This document shows, one piece after another, positions 16,007-23,301 of a DNA stretch of 64,000 nt (its first letter is position 1; every line of letters starts with the position of its first letter). The stretch spans positions 31,500-95,499 of the forward strand of contig JBCDMB010000012.1 in NCBI GenBank assembly GCA_038744685.1. Direction: 5' to 3'. The notes beneath the pieces are model-generated. The model was given only the letters and a program-made list of their open reading frames with translations, did not search any database and had not been told where the DNA came from. The translations under genes and the position numbers were made by a program. Origin of the DNA: Verrucomicrobiota bacterium (lineage in GTDB: Bacteria; Verrucomicrobiota; Verrucomicrobiia; Opitutales; Puniceicoccaceae).

Positions 16007-16480
16007 TTATTCCGCAAGGATTAAGAGATCGAGAAATACCTCAAATGAATCCGCAATGGGATACTCATTCTTGTGAATGCGATCCGCATCAGTGGGAATT
16101 CCAATGCTCAGGCAACCAGCTACGTCGTCCTCGTGGTCCCAGAAAATCACCTTACCGTAACGTAGTCCCATTCTTCCTAAGCAGAATTGGTTGCCAAAAG
16201 AATCGAATCCCACGGGAACAAGATCTGGGGAAACTCTACCCTCGTAGATCTCCCTTGCTTCAAATATCTCAGGTATTGTGTAAAGCTGTAGCCCATAAAG
16301 ATCGCCGCCTGGGATCTTTTGTATTCTCATTGGATCCACCAAGCACTCTGGTTCGTATGCACCGTCGTGTTCTTCTATAAATAACCGAAACTCTCGAGGA
16401 ATTCCCTCCGGAAAAACCTGGTTAAGTCTCTCTATGTCCTGCGCTGATGGTGGACCACTTAATTCGTGGAATTCAATCAT
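16007..16480 (-). CDS. SMI1/KNR4 (SUKH) family protein
   Basis: A 157-residue protein of the SMI1/KNR4 (SUKH) superfamily, used widely as immunity proteins against polymorphic toxins. Visible: PREFRLFIEEHDGAYEPE near the N-terminus (the conserved LxxFLxxxNGG-like helix-turn), LVPVGFDSFGNQFCLG strand pair, and KVIFWDHEDD, matching the conserved W-D-H-E motif. A C-terminal SFEVFLDLL helix completes the fold. The ATG at 16480 (MIEFHELSG) is chosen over a TTG at 16513. No cognate toxin is nearby. Confidence 0.82.
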   Translation of the reverse strand: MIEFHELSGPPSAQDIERLNQVFPEGIPREFRLFIEEHDGAYEPECLVDPMRIQKIPGGDLYGLQLYTIPEIFEAREIYEGRVSPDLVPVGFDSFGNQFCLGRMGLRYGKVIFWDHEDDVAGCLSIGIPTDADRIHKNEYPIADSFEVFLDLLILAE

Positions 16481-16481
16481 T

Positions 16482-16530
16482 GTCAACGTGGAGACCAGAG
16501 AATAACCCCGCAAGGCTCGGTCGTTCGGTT
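16482..16530 (-). repeat. short attC-like spacer
   Basis: The 54-bp spacer reads on the - strand CAACCGAACGACCGAGCC...CTGGTCTCCACGTTGAC. AACG/CGTT and GACC/GGTC form nested arms with offset bases around a G-rich centre, in the right polarity for attC. The match to the core consensus is partial. Confidence 0.35.
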
Positions 16531-16534
16531 GATT

Positions 16535-16861
16535 CTAGATTTGGCGGAACGGTTCACTGGTTGTCTGTGTCGTCTTGATATCATACTTTGGAAGTAGGTA
16601 AACGATACCAACGCCTATAGGTCCGGCAAAAGAGAGGAGAAACCATGATGTGTGTCGCCCTCTATCTCTGATAACCCGCCAAAAACCTGTGTAATAGCAT
16701 ATAAGTCCGAGTATCCAGGTTGCATTTACTATAACCTTTAAAACCTCTGGGTGTCTCTCGGATTCAAAGAACTGCCTCCCAAGGACTATTCCGCCCAAAA
16801 GAGCTAACCCCACAAATAGAAGGAAATTTGAGGGGAGTCCGTCGTCTCTGACAGTTTTCAT
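16535..16861 (-). CDS. small membrane protein, unknown
   Basis: A 108-residue protein with about four hydrophobic segments: NFLLFVGLALLGGIVLG, VIVNATWILGLICYYTGF, SWFLLSFAGPIGVGIVYLL, and a polar end (KTTQTTSEPFRQI). No domain is recognised. It lies between two attC-like spacers, which makes it a typical single-gene unit of this array. A real gene is supported by the hydrophobic pattern and the ATG directly behind the repeat boundary. Confidence 0.5.
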   Translation of the reverse strand: MKTVRDDGLPSNFLLFVGLALLGGIVLGRQFFESERHPEVLKVIVNATWILGLICYYTGFWRVIRDRGRHTSWFLLSFAGPIGVGIVYLLPKYDIKTTQTTSEPFRQI

Positions 16862-16865
16862 TCCT

Positions 16866-16967
16866 TCTAATCACTTCAAGGCTAGGCGACCCGGCCCGAG
16901 GAGTCCAGCGTTCTGTCGATTGTCGATTTCACAGGCGATTACACCGGAGTGCCTACGCCGTTTGTTC
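16866..16967 (-). repeat. attC-like repeat, b-type copy 2 (~102 bp)
   Basis: This spacer is clearly related to 20398-20497. Shared - strand blocks, in order: GCGTAGGCA, CCG, TCGCC, GTGAAAT, GACAATC, ACAGAA, GGCC, GTCGCCTAGCCT. GTAGGC and GCCTAGC form complementary arms around a variable loop. Outer bases here (ACAAACGG and GTGATTAGA) are degenerate relatives of AAC and GTTAG. It separates two unrelated genes. Confidence 0.55.
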
Positions 16968-16970
16968 TCG

Positions 16971-17261
16971 TTATCTTTGCTCAACCGGAAGAGGCGGTGT
17001 TCCACCACGTATTGAATGTTGCAAATCTATACTCTTCCCTGTCCGACTAGTTCCAAGTTCGACTCGACCACCGAGATCGACTGAAACTCCTTGGGGGCCG
17101 AACAATCTGGTTTGTATTCCAGGTTCGAGTGATATTTCCAATCGAGATTTTTCTCTTATTGCAGATGCGTGAGTCTTTATAGCATCTGAAAGCAGCAGGG
17201 CTGCGACGACAATTCCTACTGACAGGATGATCAAGGGGATAAGTGTATTTTTCATATTCAT
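16971..17261 (-). CDS. small single-pass membrane protein, unknown
   Basis: A 96-residue protein with one N-terminal transmembrane segment (LIPLIILSVGIVVAALLLS), then a polar region KTHASAIREKSRLEISLEP and a glycine-rich tail. It could be a membrane-anchored periplasmic protein. No family is recognised. It is preceded by a truncated type c repeat and followed by the b-type attC-like repeat. Confidence 0.45.
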   Translation of the reverse strand: MNMKNTLIPLIILSVGIVVAALLLSDAIKTHASAIREKSRLEISLEPGIQTRLFGPQGVSVDLGGRVELGTSRTGKSIDLQHSIRGGTPPLPVEQR

Positions 17262-17287
17262 TAGAGAATGCGGTGCAGAGACCCACA

Positions 17288-17400
17288 GGAATTTGACTAT
17301 AGCCCCGACATCATCGGAGTGGAAGGATAATCCCGGACTCGCCTCTTGCTCCTCGTTGCGAATACGGCCATAGCGAAGCGATGGACGAAACGTTCATTGG
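17288..17400. repeat. truncated type c repeat
   Basis: A 113-bp version of the type c repeat with the middle deleted: gactatagccccgacat and gactcgcctc from one end, joined near 17360 to acggccatagcgaagcgatgga from the other. It lies in the 189-bp gap between the HxlR regulator stop and the small membrane protein start. Confidence 0.7.
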
Positions 17401-17450
17401 ACGCACTCGATCCATCGCGTCGTCTTCCCCCGATCTGTTATATCTCTGTT

Positions 17451-17807
17451 TCACCCAGTTCCCGAGGCGTCGGGAAATGTTTCGGTATCGTCAATGTTCT
17501 GCAGGCCCCAATTGGCAATGTTTTGCACGATCGGCCGGAGAGACTCCCCACGTTCGGTAAGGAGGTAATTAAATCTTCGTTTATCGTCTATGTCGGGCTC
17601 TCTCTTCACCATGCCCAACTCAGTGAGCCGGCGTAATCGGTGACTCAGAATGTTCCGGGCGATTCGCTCTGGCGCATTTCTAAGTTCGTCGAATTGCGTG
17701 GCCCCGTGAAGAAGATCACGCACGATCAGCAGGGTCCACTTATCTCCCAAAATATCCAAAGTGCACGCGACAGGGCACCCCGATCTACGATTTTTGTTCA
17801 AACTCAT
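17451..17807 (-). CDS. HxlR-family transcriptional regulator
   Basis: A 118-residue winged-helix regulator of the HxlR family. The hallmark GCPVACTLDILGDKWTLLIVR is seen near residue 10 (Cys followed by the WTLLIVRDLL helix), with FDELRNAPERIARNILSHRLRRL as the recognition helix region and MVKREPDIDDKRRFNYLLTERG as the wing. The ATG at 17807 is preferred to a TTG at 17822. It is divergent from a cupin gene; the 62-bp intergenic region carries a palindrome likely to be its operator. HxlR regulators often sense reactive electrophiles through the conserved Cys. Confidence 0.88.
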   Translation of the reverse strand: MSLNKNRRSGCPVACTLDILGDKWTLLIVRDLLHGATQFDELRNAPERIARNILSHRLRRLTELGMVKREPDIDDKRRFNYLLTERGESLRPIVQNIANWGLQNIDDTETFPDASGTG

Positions 17808-17813
17808 GCTTTT

Positions 17814-17861
17814 AGGTTGCAAATTTAAACTGAAATACGAATATAGGTTGCATTATGCAAC
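17814..17861. promoter_or_regulatory. putative HxlR operator in the divergent promoter
   Basis: The intergenic region holds two copies of AGGTTGCA (17814-17821 and 17845-17852). The second lies in a 15-bp palindrome GTTGCATTATGCAAC at 17847-17861, nine bases before the cupin ATG. A regulator bound here would cover the cupin start and could also repress its own gene. Binding is inferred from position and symmetry. Confidence 0.5.
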
Positions 17862-17869
17862 TTTAATCG

Positions 17870-18319
17870 ATGAGTGATCCAATCCAGATATTTGAAGCAG
17901 GTTCTCTCAAAGGCTGGAGAGACTTTCACTTCTCCATTCCAGGTCTCCCAACAAAGTCGAAGCAATTCCTGAAGAGTGAACTTGGACTCACCAGCATGGA
18001 GGTCTCACTGAATGCCCTTCGAGTCGGCGAAGATATGCCCTTCGTTCATAAGCACAGAGAGAATGAAGAACTGTATTTGTTCTTATCGGGCTCTGGAGAA
18101 TTCCAAGCAAACGGAGAGGTCTATCCCGTGAAAGACGGTACTTGCGTCAAGTGTTCGCCAGACGTTCGCAGGACTTTTCGAAACACTGGGGAAGCAGAGA
18201 TGCTCTTCATCGTCATCCAAGCAAAAGACAATTCGTTGCTTGATCACTTCACGATCCAAGATGGAGAGCTGGTTGATGAACTTCCCAAATGGTCCGCTTC
18301 CAACGATTCTTCGACATAA
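17870..18319 (+). CDS. cupin-domain protein
   Basis: A 149-residue single-domain cupin. Cupin motif 1 is MPFVHKHRENEELYLFLSGSG (given as MPFVHKHRENEE then LYLFLSGSG), with two His and a Glu as metal ligands; motif 2 is VKCSPDVRRTFRNTG, where the usual His is replaced by Arg-Arg. It is the only + strand gene in the array and is divergent from the HxlR regulator, which probably controls it. It may bind or oxidise the compound sensed by the regulator. The next + strand sequence is a type c repeat. Confidence 0.82.
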   Translation: MSDPIQIFEAGSLKGWRDFHFSIPGLPTKSKQFLKSELGLTSMEVSLNALRVGEDMPFVHKHRENEELYLFLSGSGEFQANGEVYPVKDGTCVKCSPDVRRTFRNTGEAEMLFIVIQAKDNSLLDHFTIQDGELVDELPKWSASNDSST

Positions 18320-18324
18320 TACGG

Positions 18325-18557
18325 CGCTGAGGCGCACAGGGGTTGGACTGTAGCCCCGACAATGTCGGGGCGGCAAGGGCAATCCCTGAGTTGCCTCATG
18401 CTCCTGGTTGCGGCCTGCGGAGCGGTCCGGAAGCTGGGCATGAGCTCTTGACTGCCATCTGGTCCGCCGAAGTCTCTACGGAGGTGGAAGTTCGAAGAGC
18501 AACGGCTGTTGCTCAGCGCCCCATTACGGTCATCGCGAAGCGATGGACGCAACGTAG
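18325..18557. repeat. ~230-bp dispersed repeat (type c), copy 2
   Basis: A full-length copy of type c, sharing with copies 1 and 3 the blocks tagccccgacaat, gcggcctgcggagcgg, gagctcttgac, cgccgaagtctctacgg, aacggctgttgctcagcg and catcgcgaagcgatgga. An extra perfect hairpin occurs here, gccccgaca-atgtcggggc. It fills the gap between the cupin stop and the converging membrane gene. Confidence 0.82.
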
Positions 18558-18570
18558 AGAGGAGGCGCGC

Positions 18571-19296
18571 CTATGGCGTTGCCTCCCTCGCCTTGTTCGG
18601 ATTTGGTTTGTTAACTTCAATTTCAATCACCTTGGCTCGTTCATCATCGAATTTGATTCTATAGGACCAACCATTACTTGAGCTAGAGGATTTGCCAAGA
18701 ATTGGCTGATCAAATACCTGGGGATAGTCCCTATTCAGTTCTTCGAATGTGTCTCCAACCTCAACTCTTTCAATAACTGCATAGAGTGCTTCTTGTCCGA
18801 TTGCTCCCTCGGCAATCACATGTGTAGTGTATGGAAAGTAAGCTATCCCGATTGGTAGTAGAACAAAACGAACAAGGGGAAAGAAAAGAATTGGTGACAA
18901 CCAAGCTACGAGTGTGGGAACAAAATTCTTTACTTGGAGTAGCCAAAAAACGCTTCCGGCAATCGCGCCTATCAAAACGGGCCACCATATCAGAAAGATT
19001 ATTCCGAATTCAAACAAGGCTGCGACCAGAAGGAACGAAATCGTAGTCGCTAGAGTCCAGTAGATCACAGAGACCCAAAATTTTGTTTCTTTTCCTTTTC
19101 CTATTTTTAGCGCTAGCGGTAAGCCGACAACCAGCCAGCCGAGAAAAGTGAATATGAGGGGCCAGAACAGAAAAAACTCGAAGTCGGTTATGTAGCCGAA
19201 TCCGGTGGTGCGGAATTGCATCCACGATAGGAACCCGATGAATGGGAGGAGCCAGCCAATGAAGACGGCAAAAAAGCTATGTCCGGCTCGTTTCAT
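18571..19296 (-). CDS. multi-pass membrane protein, unknown
   Basis: A 241-residue protein with about six hydrophobic helices in the first 170 residues (for example FFAVFIGWLLPFIGFLSW, FFLFWPLIFTFLGWLVVGL, LATTISFLLVAALFEFGII) and a soluble C-terminal domain with VGDTFEELNRDYPQVFD and SNGWSYRIKFDDERAKVIEIEV. The tail looks like a small BamE/SmpA-type repeat-fold module, which is only a guess. No family is recognised with certainty. It is flanked by type c repeats on both sides. Confidence 0.55.
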   Translation of the reverse strand: MKRAGHSFFAVFIGWLLPFIGFLSWMQFRTTGFGYITDFEFFLFWPLIFTFLGWLVVGLPLALKIGKGKETKFWVSVIYWTLATTISFLLVAALFEFGIIFLIWWPVLIGAIAGSVFWLLQVKNFVPTLVAWLSPILFFPLVRFVLLPIGIAYFPYTTHVIAEGAIGQEALYAVIERVEVGDTFEELNRDYPQVFDQPILGKSSSSSNGWSYRIKFDDERAKVIEIEVNKPNPNKAREATP

Positions 19297-19313
19297 TCTT
19301 TATGCGAATGCTA

Positions 19314-19542
19314 CGCTGAGGCGCGTTGGGATTGAACCGTAATGAGCTCACTCATGGAGGTTCAAGCCCGGAGTCGCCTCATGCTCCTGGTCGCGGCCTG
19401 CGGAGCGGGCCGGAAGCTGGAGCAGGAGCTCTTGACCGCCATCTAGTCCGCCGAAGTTTCTACGAAGGAGGAAGCTCGAAGAGCGACCGTTGTTGCTCAG
19501 CGCCGCATCGCGGCCATCGCGAAGCGATGGACGCAACGTAGA
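19314..19542. repeat. ~230-bp dispersed repeat (type c), copy 3
   Basis: A full-length copy of type c. The + strand begins gctgaggcgcgttggg and ends gaagcgatggacgcaacgt, so GCGTT and AACGT-type ends form a short inverted repeat. It lies in the 297-bp gap between the membrane protein start and the stop of the SHD1-domain gene; the remaining bases (19543-19593) show nothing. Confidence 0.82.
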
Positions 19543-19593
19543 AGTGTGAAGACGGCGGCGCTGGCCGGCGTTGATCACTCCTACAATTTAAAT

Positions 19594-20394
19594 CTATTCT
19601 TTTGAATTGTATTCGTCGAGTGCTTTTAATGCAGTCTCATTACCTTCGTTAGCAGCTTTGATTAAACCCTGTGAAGCTCCCCGCCAAAGTGCTCTAGATT
19701 TATCGTCTGATATAACGGCAGCTAAAAAATCAATCGCTTCCTGATTTCCTTGTTCTGCAGGATATTGCAGCGCAAAGACTGTAGATGAAAGAAGGAGTCC
19801 ATATCGTTTGTGATTGAGTAGGACTTCCAAGCACTTTCGAGACCCCATACCAGCGCCAATACCAAAAGCGTTGGCTGTAAAACTCCTTATTCTAGATTCG
19901 CCTGTAGCACTAATCAGTACTTCTACAGCCTGATCATTACCTTCCCCCGCAGCTTCACCTAAAGGTGTGAAAAATGATCGCATTATTTCAAGATTCTCAA
20001 GAACGCGATCACGCTCTTCGTCGTAATCGATACCTTCATAGAGTATTTCTCGATAATCAGAGACTATTTGTAAAACAAGCGGATTTCCCTCTAATGCTAG
20101 TTTCAAGAGCTTTCTGAAATGCTGCTTACTCGGTCTCTTTACATCTCTGAGCTTCTGAACTTCAATCGTATTGAATTTAAGCTCTTTCAGAAAGTCCTGA
20201 TCTTGCTTGGAAAGCGTGGAAATCGGAATTTCGAATATTTGAAAATCCGATTCTCTCCTTATTTTTACTGTTTCGTCATTCTGGGAAAGGTATTCCGCCT
20301 CTAGTTTTTGACCTTCCGCGTTCGTCCATTCTCGTGCATCGAGGCAGAGCGAAAGAAGGGCTGGAAGGAGCCAGATAGTTGTTCGTGATCTCAT
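19594..20394 (-). CDS. secreted SHD1-domain protein with helical repeats
   Basis: A 266-residue protein with a signal peptide (TTIWLLPALLSLCLDA) followed directly by an SHD1-like (SLA1 homology domain 1) module: REWTNAEGQKLEAEYLSQ, then VKIRRESDFQIFEIPISTLS and QDQDFLKEL. This short domain is common in secreted proteins of Planctomycetes and Verrucomicrobia. The remainder is built of short helical repeats with AAGEGNDQAVEVL, EQGNQEAIDFL and NEGNETALKAL, resembling Sel1/ankyrin-type units. A role in binding at the cell envelope is possible; no enzymatic motif is seen. Confidence 0.72.
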   Translation of the reverse strand: MRSRTTIWLLPALLSLCLDAREWTNAEGQKLEAEYLSQNDETVKIRRESDFQIFEIPISTLSKQDQDFLKELKFNTIEVQKLRDVKRPSKQHFRKLLKLALEGNPLVLQIVSDYREILYEGIDYDEERDRVLENLEIMRSFFTPLGEAAGEGNDQAVEVLISATGESRIRSFTANAFGIGAGMGSRKCLEVLLNHKRYGLLLSSTVFALQYPAEQGNQEAIDFLAAVISDDKSRALWRGASQGLIKAANEGNETALKALDEYNSKE

Positions 20395-20397
20395 TTT

Positions 20398-20497
20398 TAC
20401 TAACGTCGAGGCTAGGCGACTCGGCCTTAGACATCCAAACTTCTGTGGATTGTCAATTTCACGGGCGAGTTCATCGGGTTGCCTACGCTGGTTGGAT
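20398..20497 (-). repeat. attC-like repeat, b-type copy 1 (100 bp)
   Basis: On the - strand this spacer begins ATCCAAC, an exact RYYYAAC match, and ends GTTAGTA, close to GTTRRRY. Inside, GTAGGC pairs with GCCTAGC, and loops of unlike length separate the arms. It is the better-preserved copy of the b-type repeat at 16866-16967. It lies directly before the start codon of the SHD1 gene, as expected for the attC of the preceding cassette. Confidence 0.55.
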
Positions 20498-20562
20498 ATG
20501 GGCCTGGTTACTAAGGATCAGTCACGATATTCTGTACAGGGCCGTTGCCTTCATTGCAATCT

Positions 20563-20645
20563 GTTTCTCACCACGGAGAACACGGAAAACGCAGATCCAA
20601 TAGTTCATTTTTCTCTTCGTTCTCCCTTCCGTGCTTTCTGAGCGA
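20563..20645. repeat. REP-like repeat (cacggag/ctccgtg type)
   Basis: The stretch tttctcaccacggagaacacgg ... tctcccttccgtgctttctg has the form of a widespread extragenic repeat found in many Verrucomicrobia and Planctomycetes (given as ttctcaccacggagaacac and ctcccttccgtgctttct). It lies in the 347-bp gap between two genes, behind the b-type attC-like repeat. Only one copy was found here, so it is assigned by recall of the type. The rest of the gap (20646-20741) shows no feature. Confidence 0.4.
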
Positions 20646-20741
20646 TCCGTTGTTCAGATTCTTTTCTTTCCCATACGTCAAAGGTCATACGACGAAGGAA
20701 AGCGGAGCTTCCGATAGTTATGTGCACTGGCTTGTTGTGTG

Positions 20742-21269
20742 TTAGTAGTAGTGAAGCGTCCCATTAGGATTAGGTTCATTAAGACTTAATGGAGTTATGC
20801 CGCAGGGCAAATGTCCATTCTGATATACTTCTAATAGTCTGTCATGAAATCGAGGGATGCGAAACTGTGAAAATGCTATCTCTTGTAGAGCAGTGACTAT
20901 ATCCCATCCAATCGCTTCGATCAGCTTGCTTCCCAGGTTCAAATCCGAAATTCTTCCTTCGACCTTGGGAGCAATATGGACGTCAAAAAAACCTCTGAGG
21001 GCGCGAGCGGAGTTATTCCATTCCGTATAGTTTTGAGAATGTCTGGACGACAGGAAGCCGGTAACTTCGTTACGCATTTCAAGGCGGAAATCTGTCCAAT
21101 CATCTGACATTGCCATGCTTATGGCTTCATCTCGGTCTTGAACATTTATGGCGTCTTTGATGCTGTCCTTCTGACCAATTCGGTTGAGCCAATCAATTCC
21201 AGCAATCCTTTCCAATTCTTCTTCAGGAAAGGGCTTTAGATAATACAGTGGTCTTGGATAGGTAAGCAT
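20742..21269 (-). CDS. conserved-looking protein, unknown
   Basis: A 175-residue soluble protein with mixed helical content: LEEIAGIDWLNRIGQKD-like N-terminal helix, DDWTDFRLEMRNEVTGFLSS, and a C-terminal LIEAIGWDIVTALQEIAFSQF helix followed by RIPRFHDRLLEVYQNGHLPCG. This last part looks like a structured C-terminal lobe. No family is recognised. It is bracketed by an attC-like site upstream (21277-21344) and the b-type repeat downstream, so it is a good example of a cassette-type ORFan. Confidence 0.5.
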   Translation of the reverse strand: MLTYPRPLYYLKPFPEEELERIAGIDWLNRIGQKDSIKDAINVQDRDEAISMAMSDDWTDFRLEMRNEVTGFLSSRHSQNYTEWNNSARALRGFFDVHIAPKVEGRISDLNLGSKLIEAIGWDIVTALQEIAFSQFRIPRFHDRLLEVYQNGHLPCGITPLSLNEPNPNGTLHYY

Positions 21270-21276
21270 TATTTTT

Positions 21277-21344
21277 ACCCAACGCCGAGATGTCTCAAGA
21301 CTGAAGCGCGGAGCGCGTAATGAAGTTTATACGACTGCCTAGTT
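21277..21344 (-). repeat. attC-like spacer with GTTGGGT core
   Basis: On the - strand the 68-bp spacer ends CGGCGTTGGGT, an exact GTTRRRY core, seven bases before the next ATG. It contains ACGCGCTCCGCGCTTCAGTC and TTGAGACATC, matching the centre of the site at 14241-14324 (GCGCTCAGCGCTTCATTCTTGAGAC, shown in part). The other box, right at the upstream stop codon, reads AGAACTAGG and is degenerate. Confidence 0.5.
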
Positions 21345-21749
21345 CTACTTCTCACTTGTCCATCCGTCTGATTTTTGGATAGCGGTAAAAAGCATTTCGA
21401 TAGCTTCAGTCTCCGAGTACGCTCTACCCGAAACACGAGCTTCACTCCATGGTTGTGATTCTCTAGGCATCAAGTAATCGATACGGTATTCATTTGGAGT
21501 CGTTCCAAAGACCGAGACATACCACGGAGACTCATATGTGTCTTCTTCTAAAAAATAGAGTTTAGCGTGAGATGTAAGGCCAAACGCAACCGTTTCATTT
21601 CTACTCTTTTTTAAGTTTCGGAGTAGGCTAAGCATTGCCTCTCCCATCTTCTTGGAAGCTTCACTTTCTGATCTGGCAAATTCTGTGTAGAATTCTTCGA
21701 GACTCTGACGTTTTTGGTCTTTGCAGCGAGATAGATTCATTTCTTTCAT
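21345..21749 (-). CDS. small protein, unknown
   Basis: A protein of about 134 residues: a basic, helical N-terminus (SRCKDQKRQSLEEFYTEFARS), a helix EASKKMGEAMLSLLRNLKK, then three to four strands (VAFGLTSHAKLYFLEED, WYVSVFGTTPNEYRIDYLM) and a final helix EAIEMLFTAIQ. It may be an alpha/beta immunity-type or chaperone-like protein, but no family is recognised. The start is uncertain: Met codons at 21776, 21749 and 21740 are all possible, and the first lies at the edge of a repeat. Confidence 0.45.
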   Translation of the reverse strand: MKEMNLSRCKDQKRQSLEEFYTEFARSESEASKKMGEAMLSLLRNLKKSRNETVAFGLTSHAKLYFLEEDTYESPWYVSVFGTTPNEYRIDYLMPRESQPWSEARVSGRAYSETEAIEMLFTAIQKSDGWTSEK

Positions 21750-21775
21750 AGATTGCGCCGTTGAAACGCGCAACA

Positions 21776-21826
21776 CTTGGACTATAGCCCCGACATGACC
21801 GGGGTGGAAGGAAAATCGCGGAGCCG
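21776..21826. repeat. fragment of type c repeat at the right end of the array
   Basis: ggactatagccccgacatg followed by gggtggaaggaaaatc and gcggagccgtc repeats the first 50 bases of type c. The remaining bases up to 21903 show nothing. Beyond it the sequence changes to housekeeping-type genes, so this fragment probably marks the right border of the accessory array. Confidence 0.65.
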
Positions 21827-21903
21827 TCTTTTGGTCTTATCAATCCCTTTTTGTCTACTCACGGTTGACTCGACTAGACTCGGACGAAGGGTGTGGCGCC
21901 CTC

Positions 21904-23301
21904 CTACTCTTTCCCAGCCTCTTCACGAACCGGCAGCAAGGTCGCTTCGCTCATTCCGTGAATTATTTTTTTATCTGCTGGGCAGACGGTGGCTAGGATG
22001 CCTTCGAGCTCGTAGCTGTCGCTTCCCAAGCGGAAGTAGAACGGGCAAAGGCGGACCCTTCCTTCCATGATTTTGGGTTCGCCGTCAGGTCCGTAAACCG
22101 GATGCCGAATTCTCTTTGGCTTGTGAAAACGCTGAAGCACGTAGAGGTTCTCATCGGCTTCTCTCATCGCCTGGCGGAGAGCCGCCGTCCAGTTCTCCCG
22201 GGACACGTCGCTCCCGAGAACCACACTTCTCGCACCCCAGGCCTTTTCGTTGAAACCACTCATTTTGAGGATCAAATTGCGCTCTTTTTGCGATCCTTCT
22301 CCCAGTTCATCCCAAGAGGATATTGGCAACTGGCCGACCGTCGGCGCGTGAAGGAAAGCGTTTGCCGAAACGGGAGCCGAATCGACAATCCAAGTATCCG
22401 GGACGATTCGAAACAGAATGCGGCGGCTCTTCTTCCCCAGGTTTTCCTCCCAAAATGCCTTTAGCTTTGGATGGTGAAGCAAGCCGAGGCTCAGCTTCTC
22501 TTCCTGATAGTGCTTTACAGGAGGAGTCACCCGCAACGAACCATTCTCAACGGCCTTCACCAGATCGTCCGCCCACGCAAAGCCCGCCAGGTCAAACAGC
22601 TCCCAGAAGCGATACATGACATCAATCTTCTGCGGATTTCCATCAATGGAGGCGCAAATCGATTCCCCCAGAACCATGATTTCCTCCGGATGGAAAACAA
22701 AGACCCTCCGTCCTTTCCGCTGAAGCTGCGAAGCAATCCACTCCATCTCCGGTCGGTAGGTCTCTGCTTCGTCACTCACCACCAAGGCGACGAAGGGATT
22801 CTCATACAGGTCGGAGCCATCCGTGATCGCACGGAAAAAGGCCTCCGGAATCTCTTCTTCGGACTCAACCACCGGGCCATCCCCGCGGTAGAGTTCATTC
22901 AAAAAGCCGGTCAAACCAATCCCGCCCGGAACTGAATCAATCTCGGTGAGACAAAAGCCCTCGTCGGTGAGCAGAAGATCCGGCCTGATGATCGCCGGAA
23001 GATCGTTCTTGACGGTTTCGACTCTTCCATGCTCGACGAGTGGGCCCGGTTTTCCCCGGTCAAGGTATTCGGCTACCCATCCTGCTTCCAACTCTCCGTT
23101 CCTTAGAATGCGACTGCCGCTCGAAGAACGTCGATACAACCTTTCGAGCGCCAACTGAAACTCTGCGAGCGCCGGACCGATTTCGCGGATCGAAGCCAAC
23201 TGCTGCGGACTCAAGGGGAACGCGTCCGGAGAAGTGATCCAGGTCTTGTCTGCGAAAAGCGTTGTCCCGGCAAAAGCCTTCTGGAGGTCGTCCTTCTTCA
23301 C
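21904..23301 (-). CDS. ATP-grasp-like conserved protein
   Basis: A 465-residue soluble protein with features of an ATP-grasp-type ligase: [21 protein letters not shown] and [15 protein letters not shown] (an E-x-D...P-G-G-x-G region), then [39 protein letters not shown] and [11 protein letters not shown], where L-x-K and the Q are ATP-binding-type positions. The C-terminus [16 protein letters not shown] holds a strand that normally carries the Mg ligands. It may be a peptide- or polyamine-ligase relative (glutathionylspermidine-synthase type), but the substrate is unknown. Its ATG overlaps the prfB stop (ATGA), which suggests co-translation. Confidence 0.6.
   Translation of the reverse strand: MKKDDLQKAFAGTTLFADKTWITSPDAFPLSPQQLASIREIGPALAEFQLALERLYRRSSSGSRILRNGELEAGWVAEYLDRGKPGPLVEHGRVETVKNDLPAIIRPDLLLTDEGFCLTEIDSVPGGIGLTGFLNELYRGDGPVVESEEEIPEAFFRAITDGSDLYENPFVALVVSDEAETYRPEMEWIASQLQRKGRRVFVFHPEEIMVLGESICASIDGNPQKIDVMYRFWELFDLAGFAWADDLVKAVENGSLRVTPPVKHYQEEKLSLGLLHHPKLKAFWEENLGKKSRRILFRIVPDTWIVDSAPVSANAFLHAPTVGQLPISSWDELGEGSQKERNLILKMSGFNEKAWGARSVVLGSDVSRENWTAALRQAMREADENLYVLQRFHKPKRIRHPVYGPDGEPKIMEGRVRLCPFYFRLGSDSYELEGILATVCPADKKIIHGMSEATLLPVREEAGKE

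Noticed and set aside
15222..19542. Type c repeats as attC sites
   Set aside because: Their ends read GTT...AAC on both strands, the wrong polarity for attC, and at ~230 bp they exceed the usual size.
5509..21903. Integron integrase or transposase gene in the accessory region
   Set aside because: No tyrosine-recombinase or DDE transposase motif was seen in any frame in this region.
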